A model generated the notes under the pieces. That model was not told the DNA's origin and did not search any database. It was given only the letters and a program-made list of their open reading frames with translations. A stretch of DNA of 64,000 nucleotides from Hevea brasiliensis (Eukaryota > Streptophyta > Magnoliopsida > Malpighiales > Euphorbiaceae): positions 38,364,467 to 38,428,466 of the forward strand of contig NC_079494.1 of the NCBI RefSeq assembly GCF_030052815.1. Reading direction: 5' to 3'. Positions 1-9,765 of this stretch are shown here, one piece after another. Each line of letters starts with the position of its first letter. The first letter of the stretch is position 1. A program made the translations under genes and the position numbers.

Positions 1-300
1 TGTGACAAATTTCCATATGACTAAACAGAGTGCACCTTAGTGATTTACTCAACATGCTGGTTATTGCCCAAAAGAATATGCCAGCAATAAAGGAAAAGAG
101 GTAGCTTTGGTTGCATCTTCTTCACTGGAAAGTCCAACAAGAAAAAGGGCAATAAGAAAAAGAAACCTCGATTCCCGGTCCTTCCAAGAAAATAGCTAAA
201 CAGAAAGGGAAGACCAAAGTCGATAAAGGCAAAGGAAAGTGTTTCCACCGCCAACAGAAAGTGTTTCCATTGCCGTGAAGAAAGTGTTTCCATCGCTGCA
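1..300 (+). pseudogene. copia-1 gag, C-terminal remnant
   Basis: Translated pieces match the C-terminal half of the better-preserved gag at 7126-7983 (-): the end of the UBN2-type gag domain, then a lysine-rich stretch, then a CFH-containing zinc-knuckle relic. Stops and frameshifts interrupt it, including a stop soon after the start of the window. In active elements gag forms the virus-like particle and binds the RNA. The zinc knuckle here is no longer a CCHC motif because a short 22-23 bp repeat (about 240-300) has replaced it. Confidence 0.75.
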
Positions 301-304
301 GTAT
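240..304 (+). repeat. 22-23 bp tandem repeat in the zinc-knuckle region of copia-1
   Basis: About three copies of a unit starting GTGTTTCCA(C/T)(C/T)GC, the first 22 bp and the next two 23 bp. It is the same repeat found in five copies in copia-2 at 7108-7221. The unit length is not a multiple of three, so each copy shifts the reading frame. Confidence 0.75.
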
Positions 305-2889
305 AGCAATCTAAAAGAATGCAATGCCATGGTGAAAACCAACTCAAGTTCAAAATATATTTGGCACTTAAGGTTATGTCATGTTGCAGAAGATAGGATT
401 GCAAAATTGGAGAAAATGGGGATTCTATCCTCATTGGGTTCTGAGCCTACTCCAACTTGTGAATCTTGCCTTCAAGGCAAAATGACTAGATCACCCTTTG
501 GTTGACATTGGCTAAGAGTCAAAATATTTTGGAACTAATACATAGTGATGTATGTGGTCCGTTTAAAGAAATGGCTAGAGGGGGCTTTCATTATTTTATT
601 ACCTTTACTGATGATAAATCAAGGTTTGGGTATTTGTATTTGATGAAATACAAACATGAATCCTTTGAAAAGTTTAAGGAATTTAAATCTGAAGTAGAAA
701 ATCAAACAGGAAAAAGTATTAAAGCTCTTCGATCTGATCGTGGAGGTGAATATTTGAGTATCGAATTTGATGAATACTTGAGAGAGCATGGCATTGTTTC
801 GCCTAACTCCTCCAGAACGCCACAAACTGAATGGTGTATCTGAAGGAGAAATCGTACTTATTGGATATGGTACGTAGTATGATGAGCTATACCGATATGC
901 CAATCTTCTTTGGGATTTGCATTAGAATCACTTTGTATATTCCGAATAGGATTCCATCAAAATCGCTTTCTTCCACACCTTATGAGATATGGCATGGAAG
1001 AAAACCAAGTCTTAAGCATGTTAAGATTTGGGGTTGTCCAAATTATATCAAAAGTCAACACCGATAAATTGGAGACCAGATCGTAAAGAGGTCGATTTGT
1101 TGGATATCCAAAAGATAGTTTTGGATATCATTTTTATTTGCCTACTTCAAAAAGGTTGTGATAAGTAGAGATGCCACATTACTTGAACAACAGTTTGTTC
1201 AAGAAGGAGGCAAAGGAAGGCAAATAGAGTTAGAATTGGAGAATTTCGACCAACCAGCATCGATGGATATAGATCCATCTAGTCAACCTATACCCATTGA
1301 TGAAACATCTACACTGCTCCTTGTAGAACAACTAGGTATCTCACCCACCGCTGAGATATGGTTTTCTTCATGAAGAAGAACAAGAGTTGTCTACTCATGA
1401 AGAAGTAGATCATGGGGATGATCCACTTACCTATGAAGAAGCTATATCGATATAGACTCTTCAAAATGGATTGAAGCTATGAAATCCGAGATTGATTCCA
1501 TGTATAAGAATCAAGTTTGGGATCTTGTTGACCCACCTGAAGGTATTGTACCTATAGGGAACAAATGGGTTTTCAAGAAGAAAATTGGTTCTGATGGAAA
1601 GGTAGAGACCTATAAGGCAAGGCTAGTAGCGAAAGGGTTTCGCCAAAGGCAAGGAATAAACTATGTGGAGACTTTCACTGTTGCCATGCTTAAATCAATT
1701 AGGATTTTATTAGCAATAAATGCATACTATGATTATGAGATTTGGCGATGGATGTCAAAATGCCTTTTCTCAATGGATACATTGAAGAAAACATTTTCAT
1801 GGAACAACCTAGGGGATTTGAATCCCAAGATGGTTCCAAGGTATGCAAGCTAAAGCGATCCATTTATGGGTTGAAACAAGCTTCGAGGAGTTGGAAGCCA
1901 TTAAATCCTTTGGTTTTATCAAAAATGAGGATGAGCCATGTGTATATAAGAAGGTTAGTGACAGAGCTATCACTTTCCTTGTCTTATATGTGGATGACAT
2001 ACTGTTGATAGGTAATGACATTGTATGTTGACAACTATAAAGGTATGGTTGTCAAATACATTCTCCATGAAAGACTTAGGGGAGGCAACCTATATTCTTG
2101 GGATTCGCATCTATAGAGATAGAGCGAAAAGAATAATTGGTTTATCCCAAAGTCTATACTTGGAAAAGGTGTTAAAGAGGTTTAACATGCTTGATTCTAA
2201 GAAAGGATTGTTAACAGTGAGACATGGTATCCATCTTTCTAAAGAGATGTCTCCAAAGACACCTGAAGAAAGAGATAAGATGGCCAGGATTTCATATGCT
2301 TCGGCTATTGGAAGTTTAATGTGTGCAATATTGTATACTAGGCCGGATATCGCATATGCTGTTAGTTTGACTAGCAGGTATCAATCCAATCCAGGTTTGG
2401 AACACTGGATAGTTGTCAAGAATATCCTTAAGTACTTAAGAAGAACTAAGGATTTATTCTTGATTTATGGAGGTGGAGAGTTGCAATTGGATGGTTATAC
2501 TGATTCTGATTTCCAATCAGATATCAATGATAAAAAGTCTACCTCTGGATATGTGTTCATTTGTAATGGAGGTGCAACATTGGAAGAGTTCCAAACAGAG
2601 CACGATCGCAGATTCCACTACAGAGGCCGAGTATATTGTCGCATCGATGTCAGAAGGAAGTCGTTTGGATAAAGAAGTTCGTGATGTAACTTACGAGTTC
2701 CTTCCATTGAGTCGCCAGCTCCACTACACCGTGACAATAATGGAGCAACATACAAAGTTAAGGAACCAAGGTCTCACCAAAATCCAAACACATAGAAAGG
2801 CACTACCACATTATCGCACATATAGTTGGGCAAAGCGATATAGCCATGCAGAAATAACATCACCAAAAATTCACCGATCCATTCACTAA
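301..2889 (+). pseudogene. copia-1 pol: GAG-pre-integrase, integrase, RT, RNase H, broken
   Basis: Pieces in several frames give a complete copia pol order. The GAG-pre-integrase block (about 350-500) has the WHLRLCH and CESC zinc-binding residues. The integrase core starts at about 540 with IHSDVCGPF (first catalytic Asp) and holds SDRGGEY near 735-755 (second Asp). RT runs from about 1480 (WDLVDPPEG, then NKWVFKKK) to the YVDD motif near 1990. RNase H follows at about 2480-2560 (GYTDSDF, STSGYVF). Frameshifts fall near 500, 835, 1070, 1370, 1450, 1740, 1850 and 2030. In a live element this polyprotein would copy and integrate the RNA; here it cannot be made. Confidence 0.9.
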
Positions 2890-2965
2890 GCCTTTGTCAC
2901 AAGCTCGCTAGACCGACATCTTGAGAAGATGAGTCTAAGGTATTGTAATGAATGGCTCTAGTGCT

Positions 2966-2975
2966 AGTGGGAGAT
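2966..2975 (+). other. polypurine tract of copia-1
   Basis: AGTGGGAGAT lies directly before the TGTTAG start of the LTR. This is the usual plant copia PPT, the primer site for plus-strand DNA synthesis. Confidence 0.85.
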
Positions 2976-5060
2976 TGTTAGTAGTATGCCCTAGAGCATA
3001 TCATTTACTATGTATCTTGTATATGTTTTATTAATAAAAGGCATTTTCACTTTTCCTTTTACATAATATATTTATGTGTAATAGAAAAGGTCCATTGATA
3101 TTTTGTTAGAAATATTATTCTTAAGTTGTTAAGAATATGAGTGACAATATTTCTAGCACAAAGTATCATAAATAGGTTCACAATCAAGGATACTTCATAA
3201 TAAGGACATGACTTATCCGTAAAGATTGTATTCATGTTTGTTCCCAAGTTATTTATATGAGATATAAATAAGATGGAATGGTGAGTCTCATGCCATATAA
3301 CAAACATGATAGGCACTTATAAATGATAAGTAGGTCGAACTAGGACACTTATGACAAGCACATGGAGTTTACTCTTGTCAATGTTTTGTCATAAATCATA
3401 TCAAGGCATATAATCTTTAGACCGAGATAGCACAGCTATCTTGTATATAGGTAGTTTGAGTTTGATAACGCTTTCATACTTGTACCGTGTATGGGTATAT
3501 GGGCATCTGTTGGCTCCTACTAGTTATATATGGAGGTAGGTGTTGATCAAGATGGAATCTGCCTCTAAGTAAATAGAGATAAAATCCTATGTTCATTTAA
3601 TTGTTCTTGATGTTTCAAGTTCCTGGCCAGACAGATAGATTTATTCGTAAAAGAGTTTCGATGAGAAAAATCTTTTAATCAAGAACTGGAATTAAAAGAG
3701 AACATAATATTCATAGCAAATGGAGTTTGACATAAACCATGACTCACTTGAGTTGGGATTTTGTAATGCAGAGATTCTAGTGCATGGTAACATATGATTC
3801 TAGGTTCATTTAAGGTAAATCTTATTACTAATTGGGTGGCCATGGCATGCTATGCTAGGTGTTCACCATGGTCTATGAGGTTCATAAAATGATTTAGAGA
3901 AATCAGTTATGGTAAGAAAGAGTTCTGATGATTAAGAGTTGATATAATGTCTCATTGCCAATTAGTGATGAGCCTAGTAAGTCACACACATACACAAGGT
4001 ATCACCTATTTAAATATGATTTAATTAATTAATTAAAGAGTTTAATTGATTAATTAAATAGATTTGGTTTGCAATTAAATTGCAAAGTCCCTAGCATGAC
4101 TTGAAACCAAATCTAGATTATTGGATGTGTAGTATAAATTAAATTTATATTTAAAGTGTTTAAATATGAATTTAATTGATGAGAAATTAATTAATAGAGA
4201 TTAATTAATTAATTTATATTTGATATAAATTAATTAGAAGAAGAAAATAATTATTTTGGGTTAAGAACTCAAAATTAAGACACAGGCATTTTGGTCATTT
4301 CATTACAGACACGTGGCACCATGAGATGGTGACACATGGGATTACACATAAGCTTGCCAAATGTTTTTTTAATCATGTAAGATGATTAAAATCAAGATTA
4401 AATATAGGTTTGACACTTGGCACAATGTGATTGGGTCACTTAAACCTAGAGCTAATCAAAAGGTGACATGTGGCTAGGGTTTAATGTGTTAACCTAGCTA
4501 TTTAAGTGTGGTTATGAAAAGAAAACATAACCAGCAGCCTCTCCTCTCATATGTCACGCCACTTTGAGCCTCTCCAGCCATTCTTCTTCATCTCTCATCA
4601 ATTCAAAGAGATTAGCCATCAATCTCTTGAATTAAGAACACTAGAAATTGTTTCTAGTGTCCTGCTTACATCTCTAATCTCTTAGAAGGCAGAACTTGAA
4701 TTTCTAATTAATAGAGAAAGCTTTAGAGGCTGTTCAAGGGCTGCCATAGGTGTTCTTGGTGTGGAAAAGCTAGAGGGACAACATCCGTGTCCTCAAGACG
4801 AATCTCAAAGGCACGTATACGCAAAGACATCAAGAGGTTAGTGTAATCGTTCTTGATTTAATCTAGGGTTCTAAAATTAACTGATTAATTTTAAAATCTT
4901 AAATGGCAAATACAGATCCAAAACATATTAAAAGAGTTTTAATATGTTGTTTATCATTGAAATCAAATAGATAAAAATAAATCTTGCATGGTGCATGTGA
5001 CCCTAGGTGAAAATTTTTGAATTCAATGGTATAATCTTGTGTTTTTCACGCCTGCCTTCA
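2976..5060 (+). repeat. copia-1 3' LTR (about 2.09 kb)
   Basis: It starts TGTTAGTAGTATGCC after the PPT and ends CCTTCA. It aligns along its length, in reverse complement, with the copia-2 LTR at 9766-11872, which fixes both ends. It holds AT-rich palindromic runs of TTAATTAA at about 4018-4066. No convincing gene is seen: an 85-codon antisense reading frame at 3059-3316 is also open in the other LTR but has no recognisable domain. A degenerate TATA-like site lies at 4499. Confidence 0.88.
4499..4506 (+). promoter_or_regulatory. degenerate TATA box of the copia-1 LTR
   Basis: TATTTAAG sits about 1.52 kb into the LTR, at the same place as TATATAAG in the copia-2 LTR. The context (CCTAGCTAT, then leader and CT-rich sequence) is conserved. 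The position fits the U3/R boundary; function is inferred. Confidence 0.4.
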
Positions 5061-7107
5061 CTTCCAATAGCCAAGCATATGGAATCCTGCCATCTTATCT
5101 CTTTCTTCAGGTGTCTTTGGAGACATCTCTTTAGAAAGATGGATACCATGTCTCACTGGTAACAATCCTCTCTTGGAATCAAGCATGTTAAACCTCTTTA
5201 ACACCTTTTCCAAGTATAGACTTTGGGATAAACCAATTATTCATTTCGCTCTATCTCTATAGATGCGAATCCCAAGAATATAGGTTGCCTCCCCTAAGTC
5301 TTTCATGGAGAATGTATTTGACAACCATACCTTTATAGTCATCAACATACATGTGTCATTACCCATCAACAGTATGTCATCCACATATAAGACAAGGAAA
5401 GTGATAGCACTGTCACTAACCTTCTTATATACACATGGCTCATCCTCATTTTTGATAAAACCAAAGGATTTAATGGCTTCATCAAAACGGATGTTCCAAC
5501 TCTTCGAAGCTTGTTTCAACCCATAAATGGATCGCTTTAGCTTGCATACCTTGGAACCATTTTGGGATTCAAAACCCTTAGGTTGTTCCATGAAAATGTT
5601 TTCTTCAATGTATCCATTGAGAAAAGCTGTTTTGACATCCATCTGCCAAATCTCATAATCATAGTACGCAGCTATTGCTAATAAAATCCTAATTGATTTA
5701 AGCATGGCAACAGGCGAGAAAGTCTCGTCATAGTCGATTCCTTGCCTTTGGCGAAACCCTTTCGCTACTAGCCTTGCTTTATAGGTCTTTACCTTTCCAT
5801 TAGAACCAATTTTCTTCTTGAAAACCCATTTGTTCCCTATAGGTACATTACCTTCAGGTGGGTCAACAAGATCCCAAACTTGATTCTTATACATGGAATC
5901 AATCTCGGATTTCATAGCATCAATCCATTTTAAAGAGTCTATATCTGATATAGCTTCTTCATAGGTAAGTTTATCATCTCCATGATCTACTTCTTCATGA
6001 GTAGACAACTCTTGTTCTTCTTCATGAAGAAAACCATATCTCACTGGTGGGTGAGATACCCTGGTTGTTCTACGAGGAACAGCTGTACATGTTTCATCAA
6101 CGGGTATAGGTTGACTAGATGGATCTATATCCATCTGATCTGTTGGTTGGTCAGAAATCTCCAATTCTAACTCTATTTGCCTTCCTTTGCCTCCTTCTTG
6201 GACAAATTGTTGTTCAAGAAATGTGACATCTCTACTTATCACAACTTTTGTGAAGTAGGCAAATAAAATAATATCCAAAACTATCTTTTGGATATCCAAC
6301 AAATCGACCTTTTTCTGATCTAGTCTCCAATTTATCAGTGTTCAGCTTTTTGATATAAGCTGGACAACCCCAAATCTTAACATGCTTAAGACTTGGTTTT
6401 CTTCCATGCCATATCTCATAAGGTGTGGAAGAAACTGATTTTGATGGAATCCTATTCAGAATATACAAAGCTGATTCTAATGCAAATCCCCAAAAGGAGA
6501 TTGGCATATCAGTATAGCTCATCATACTACGTACCATATCCAATAGGGTACGATTTCTCCTTTCAGATACACCATTCAGCTGTGGCATTCCTGGAGGAGT
6601 CAGCTGAGAAACAATGCCATGCTCTCTCAAGTATTCATCAAATTCGATTTCAAATATTCACCTCCACGATCTTATCAAGAGCTTTAATATTCTTTCTGCT
6701 TGATTTTCTACTTGATTTAAATTCTTTGAACTTTTCAAAAGATTCATGTTTGTATTTCATCAAATACAAATACCCAAACCTTGATTTATCATCAGTAAAG
6801 GTAATAAAATAATGAAAGCCCCCTCTAGCCATTTCTTTAAATGGACCACATACATCACTATGTATTAGCTCCAAAATATTTTCAGCTCTTAGCCCCTGTC
6901 CAACAATGGGTGATCTAGTCATTTTGCCCTGAAGGCAAGATTCACAAGTTGGAGTAGGCTCAGAGTCCAATAAGGATAGAATCCCCATTTTCTCAAATTT
7001 TGTAATCCTATCTTCTGCAACATGACATAACCTTAAGTGCCAAATATATTTTGAACTTGAGTTGGTTTTCACCACGGCATTGCATTCATTTAGATTGCTA
7101 TACTCTG
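5061..7107 (-). pseudogene. copia-2 pol: GAG-pre-integrase, integrase, RT, start of RNase H
   Basis: GAG-pre-integrase (WHLRLCH, CESC) and the start of the integrase core (IHSDVCGPF) are read from about 7090 to 6690. A frameshift near 6690 destroys the region of the second catalytic Asp. The frame reopens at 6630-6232 with GVSERRNRTLLD, which carries the catalytic Glu. Another frameshift near 6250-6300 leads into a 353-codon stretch (6302-5241) with the whole RT: NKWVFKKK, MDVKTAFLNG (catalytic Asp), YGLKQAS and YVDD. A TGA at about 5241 follows, and the gene is cut at 5061 within RNase H. The RT active site is intact but the polyprotein is not. Confidence 0.9.
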
Positions 7108-7221
7108 GCCAGTGGAAACACTTTCTTACTGGCAATGGAAACACTTTCCTATTGGCAATGGAAACACTTTCCTGTTGGCAATGGAAACACTTTCCTGTTG
7201 GCAGTGGAAACACTTTCCTTT
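7108..7221 (-). repeat. five tandem 23 bp repeats at the gag/pol junction of copia-2
   Basis: Copies begin at about 7108, 7131, 7154, 7177 and 7200; the + strand unit begins GGCAATGGAAACACTTTCC. Because 23 is not a multiple of three, one sequence is read as KCFHCQ, then SVSIANR, then KVFPLP in turn, returning to the first frame every three copies (69 bp, 23 residues). The repeat has grown from the zinc-knuckle codons and has removed the canonical CCHC pattern. Confidence 0.9.
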
Positions 7222-7983
7222 GCCTTCATCAGCTTTAGTCTTCCTTTTCTGTTTAGCTATTTTCTTAGAAGGACCAGGAATCTGAGGTTTCTTTTTCTTA
7301 TTGCCCTTCTTCTTGTTGGACTTTCCAGTAGAAGAAGATGCAACCAAAGCTACCTCTTTTCCTTTATTGCCTGGCATATTCTTTTGGGCAATAACCAGCA
7401 TGTTGAGTAAACCAGCTAAAGTGCATTCCTGTCTAGTCATATGGAAATTTGTCACAAAATTCCCAAAAGACTCAGGAAGGGACTGAAGGATCAAATCCGT
7501 CTGTAGTTGGAAATCCATGTTAAAGTCAAGATGCTCCAACTGCTCAATCATCCGAATCATCTTGTGGACATGATCCCCAACATTCTGTCCCTCAGACTTC
7601 CTCATACGGAATAGCTGTCTAGATATCTCATACCTAGCATTCCTGCTGTGCTCACCATACAACTCTTGTAGGTGAAGGAGGATCTCACTCGCACTCTGCA
7701 TGTTCTCATGTTGCTTCTGTAACTCATTACTCATGGAAGCAAGCATGTAACACTTAGCTCTCATATCATGCTCCTTCCACTTATCCAAAGTTTCATGTTC
7801 CTCTTGTGTGGCCTCTGGAGGTAAGGGACCAGGAACATTTGAATCTAGAACATATCCTATATGTTCAAGGTTCAGGACAAGTTTCAAATTTCTTAGCCAA
7901 TCAAACATATAAGGTCCTGTCAACCTATTGTGATCAAGTATGCTTGCAAGGATATTGGATGGTGGTGGTTGTTTTGTGCTCAT
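7126..7983 (-). CDS. gag: copia-2 gag polyprotein (capsid)
   Basis: A 285-residue open frame starts at ATG 7983 with MSTKQPPPSN and ends inside the 23 bp repeat. Residues ~20-200 form a UBN2-type copia gag domain (WLRNLKLVL near the start, then ELYGEHSRNARYEI, then LPESFGNF), which assembles the cytoplasmic particle around the element RNA. A basic tail rich in GNKKKK follows (about 215-255), then KCFHC as the start of a zinc knuckle. The knuckle is not completed: the expected His and last Cys are replaced by repeat-encoded residues, so RNA binding is probably impaired. The ATG sits at the end of a ~1.78 kb leader after the PBS. Whether it is still made is unknown. Confidence 0.8.
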   Translation of the reverse strand: MSTKQPPPSNILASILDHNRLTGPYMFDWLRNLKLVLNLEHIGYVLDSNVPGPLPPEATQEEHETLDKWKEHDMRAKCYMLASMSNELQKQHENMQSASEILLHLQELYGEHSRNARYEISRQLFRMRKSEGQNVGDHVHKMIRMIEQLEHLDFNMDFQLQTDLILQSLPESFGNFVTNFHMTRQECTLAGLLNMLVIAQKNMPGNKGKEVALVASSSTGKSNKKKGNKKKKPQIPGPSKKIAKQKRKTKADEGKGKCFHCQQESVSIANRKVFPLPIGKCFHCQ

Positions 7984-9750
7984 TTTTATCAGAAAATTAA
8001 CTGCAGAAAATAACCAGATTAATTAGTAAACGTATCATGTAATTAACCAAAATGATTATGGTCTTTTAATCAAATTGGTCCTTCCACTAACTTAGCGAAT
8101 CCTACACTTCCAAAGTAGAAAATGGAAATCCTAGTTGGATGGATTTCTAGTGGGTGATTGAATTCTTATAATTCTATTGATCATCCACAGGTACATCATT
8201 ATTGGAATTACAATAAACTATAAGTGAGCAACTCTTTGCCCATCACATCTCATGTGAGGTTCAATCCTTCACCTAGCCCCTAATGCTCAAAATCTCAGGT
8301 ACATCCATTATTGACTTATCTTGCATTAGTTAAGTTGATCCCATTGAGCCAGTAATTATGCAAATAATTTTAATGTCCTCAGGTACATCCAATATTGGCC
8401 ACTAAACCATTTACATATTTACAACATCTCATGCTTAACAATTATTCTTAAGAAAATCTCTTAAATAAATTGCATCTTATGCAACTATTTAAAATTTCTT
8501 AAAATAATTGCCCCAATGGAGGGCCTATGTTATAATTACTTTAATTATAGCATTTCCAACTTAATCATTTGTTTGGAAGATTTTATGGTCATTCTATTTA
8601 CTATTAAGGTCTCACTTTGGACATTATCCATTTAGCATGCATATATCATATAATTGCATACATTCCCATACATCTCATGCATTCATGGATAAGCAGTAAA
8701 TATGGTATGATCATGGACTTTCTAAGGGATTCAATTCTGAGCCACCAAGAATTGAATCAGGGCATTCCTAGGTGCATTTTATTCATTCATTTTACAAGAG
8801 TTGCTGAAGGAGTACATAATCAAAACTTGATCTTGAATTCCTCCCACTGGTCCCACCAATGCTCTTGACCTCCTTGAACTTCTTGCAATCCAATATTACA
8901 TAGTAATCCTTGGCATACCAAGGCGAATTTACAAGAACTTAAATAAATGAAATTACAACCCAAAAATTATTACAAACTTAATAATACATGCCCAAAAAAA
9001 TTAAAATAAATTAATTAATTTACAATCCCAAAGAAACATAAAAGAAATAAATCCAATCACATTGGTCTTTTATAGTCCATGATCATCCATCATGCATATC
9101 ACTATTTAACAATTAAATAAAACATACATACTTAAATTAAATTGAATATCTCATATTCAACTTAAAAATCCAGATTTGAATATGATTTAAATAAATTTAA
9201 AAATTCAGATTTGAATCTCATTCAAACAAATTTAAAAATTCAGATTTGAATCACATTCAAACAATTTCAAAAATTCAGATTTGAATCACATTCAAACATT
9301 TTTTAAAAAATCAGATTTGAATCACATTCAAATATTTTTAAAAAATCAGATCTGAATTTTATTCAATCAATTTTAAAAAATCAGATTTAAATATGATTCA
9401 AACAACTTTAAAAATTCAGATTTGAATCACATTCAAACAACTTTTAAAATTCAGATTTGAATCACATTCAAACAATTTTAAAATTCTGATTTGAATCATA
9501 ATTTAATTGTGTGATAAAAACTACTAATTAAACACTTTAATTAGTCAAAGAATAGGCCTTAGATCATACAACAATTGCAGAATTAAAAGCCAAACCTTAA
9601 ACCACCCATGGAAGCCAAACCATGCGCACCATTGATGGTATTTTTTCAAGTATGCCGCCAACTTGCTTTGCAACCAGCAATGAACTTTTGATCTCATGAT
9701 CAAACACACAATTAAATCATATAATCAACAATCTAAATGGCAAATATAGT
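7984..9750 (-). other. copia-2 untranslated leader between PBS and gag
   Basis: About 1.77 kb of AT-rich sequence separates the PBS from the gag ATG. I see no coding domain; an 83-codon frame at 8617-8868 (+) has none. The motif CAGGTACATC recurs at about 8189, 8297 and 8379, each followed by a short ATTATTGG-like run. A tandem repeat occupies about 9165-9500. Long leaders occur in some plant copia lineages and may hold packaging signals; that role is not shown here. Confidence 0.7.
9165..9500 (-). repeat. AT-rich tandem repeat in the copia-2 leader
   Basis: About ten imperfect copies of a 30-36 bp unit built on CAGATTTGAATCACATTCAAA followed by an A/T run. Units vary in length by a few bases, mostly in the poly-A part. 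The core TTTGAATCACATTCAAA is nearly an inverted repeat (TTTGAAT / ATTCAAA), so each unit can form a small hairpin. Confidence 0.8.
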
Positions 9751-9764
9751 GGCTCTGATACCAA
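9751..9764 (-). other. primer-binding site of copia-2
   Basis: On the - strand TTGGTATCAGAGCC begins one base after the LTR end. It matches the 3' end of initiator-methionine tRNA, the usual primer for plant retrotransposon minus-strand synthesis. Confidence 0.9.
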
Positions 9765-9765
9765 T

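Larger units (their letters stand above)
1..5060 (+). mobile_element. Copia-1: decayed Ty1/copia element, 3' part with 3' LTR
   Basis: The window opens inside gag. Domains follow in Ty1/copia order: gag end, GAG-pre-integrase, integrase, RT, RNase H, then polypurine tract and LTR. Integrase before RT is diagnostic of copia. The coding part carries many frameshifts and stops, so this copy is dead. Its LTR ends at 5060 directly against the RNase H region of a second element of the same family lying in the opposite orientation, which suggests nested insertion. The 5' LTR lies left of the window. I do not assign a lineage within copia. Confidence 0.9.

Noticed and set aside
3059..3316. 85-codon antisense frame in the copia-1 LTR, also open (103 codons) in copia-2 at 11532-11843
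   Set aside because: Shared only because the LTRs are homologous. No domain, no promoter evidence, and the length is within chance for AT-rich DNA.
8617..8868. 83-codon + strand frame in the copia-2 leader
   Set aside because: Antisense to the element, no domain; likely chance.
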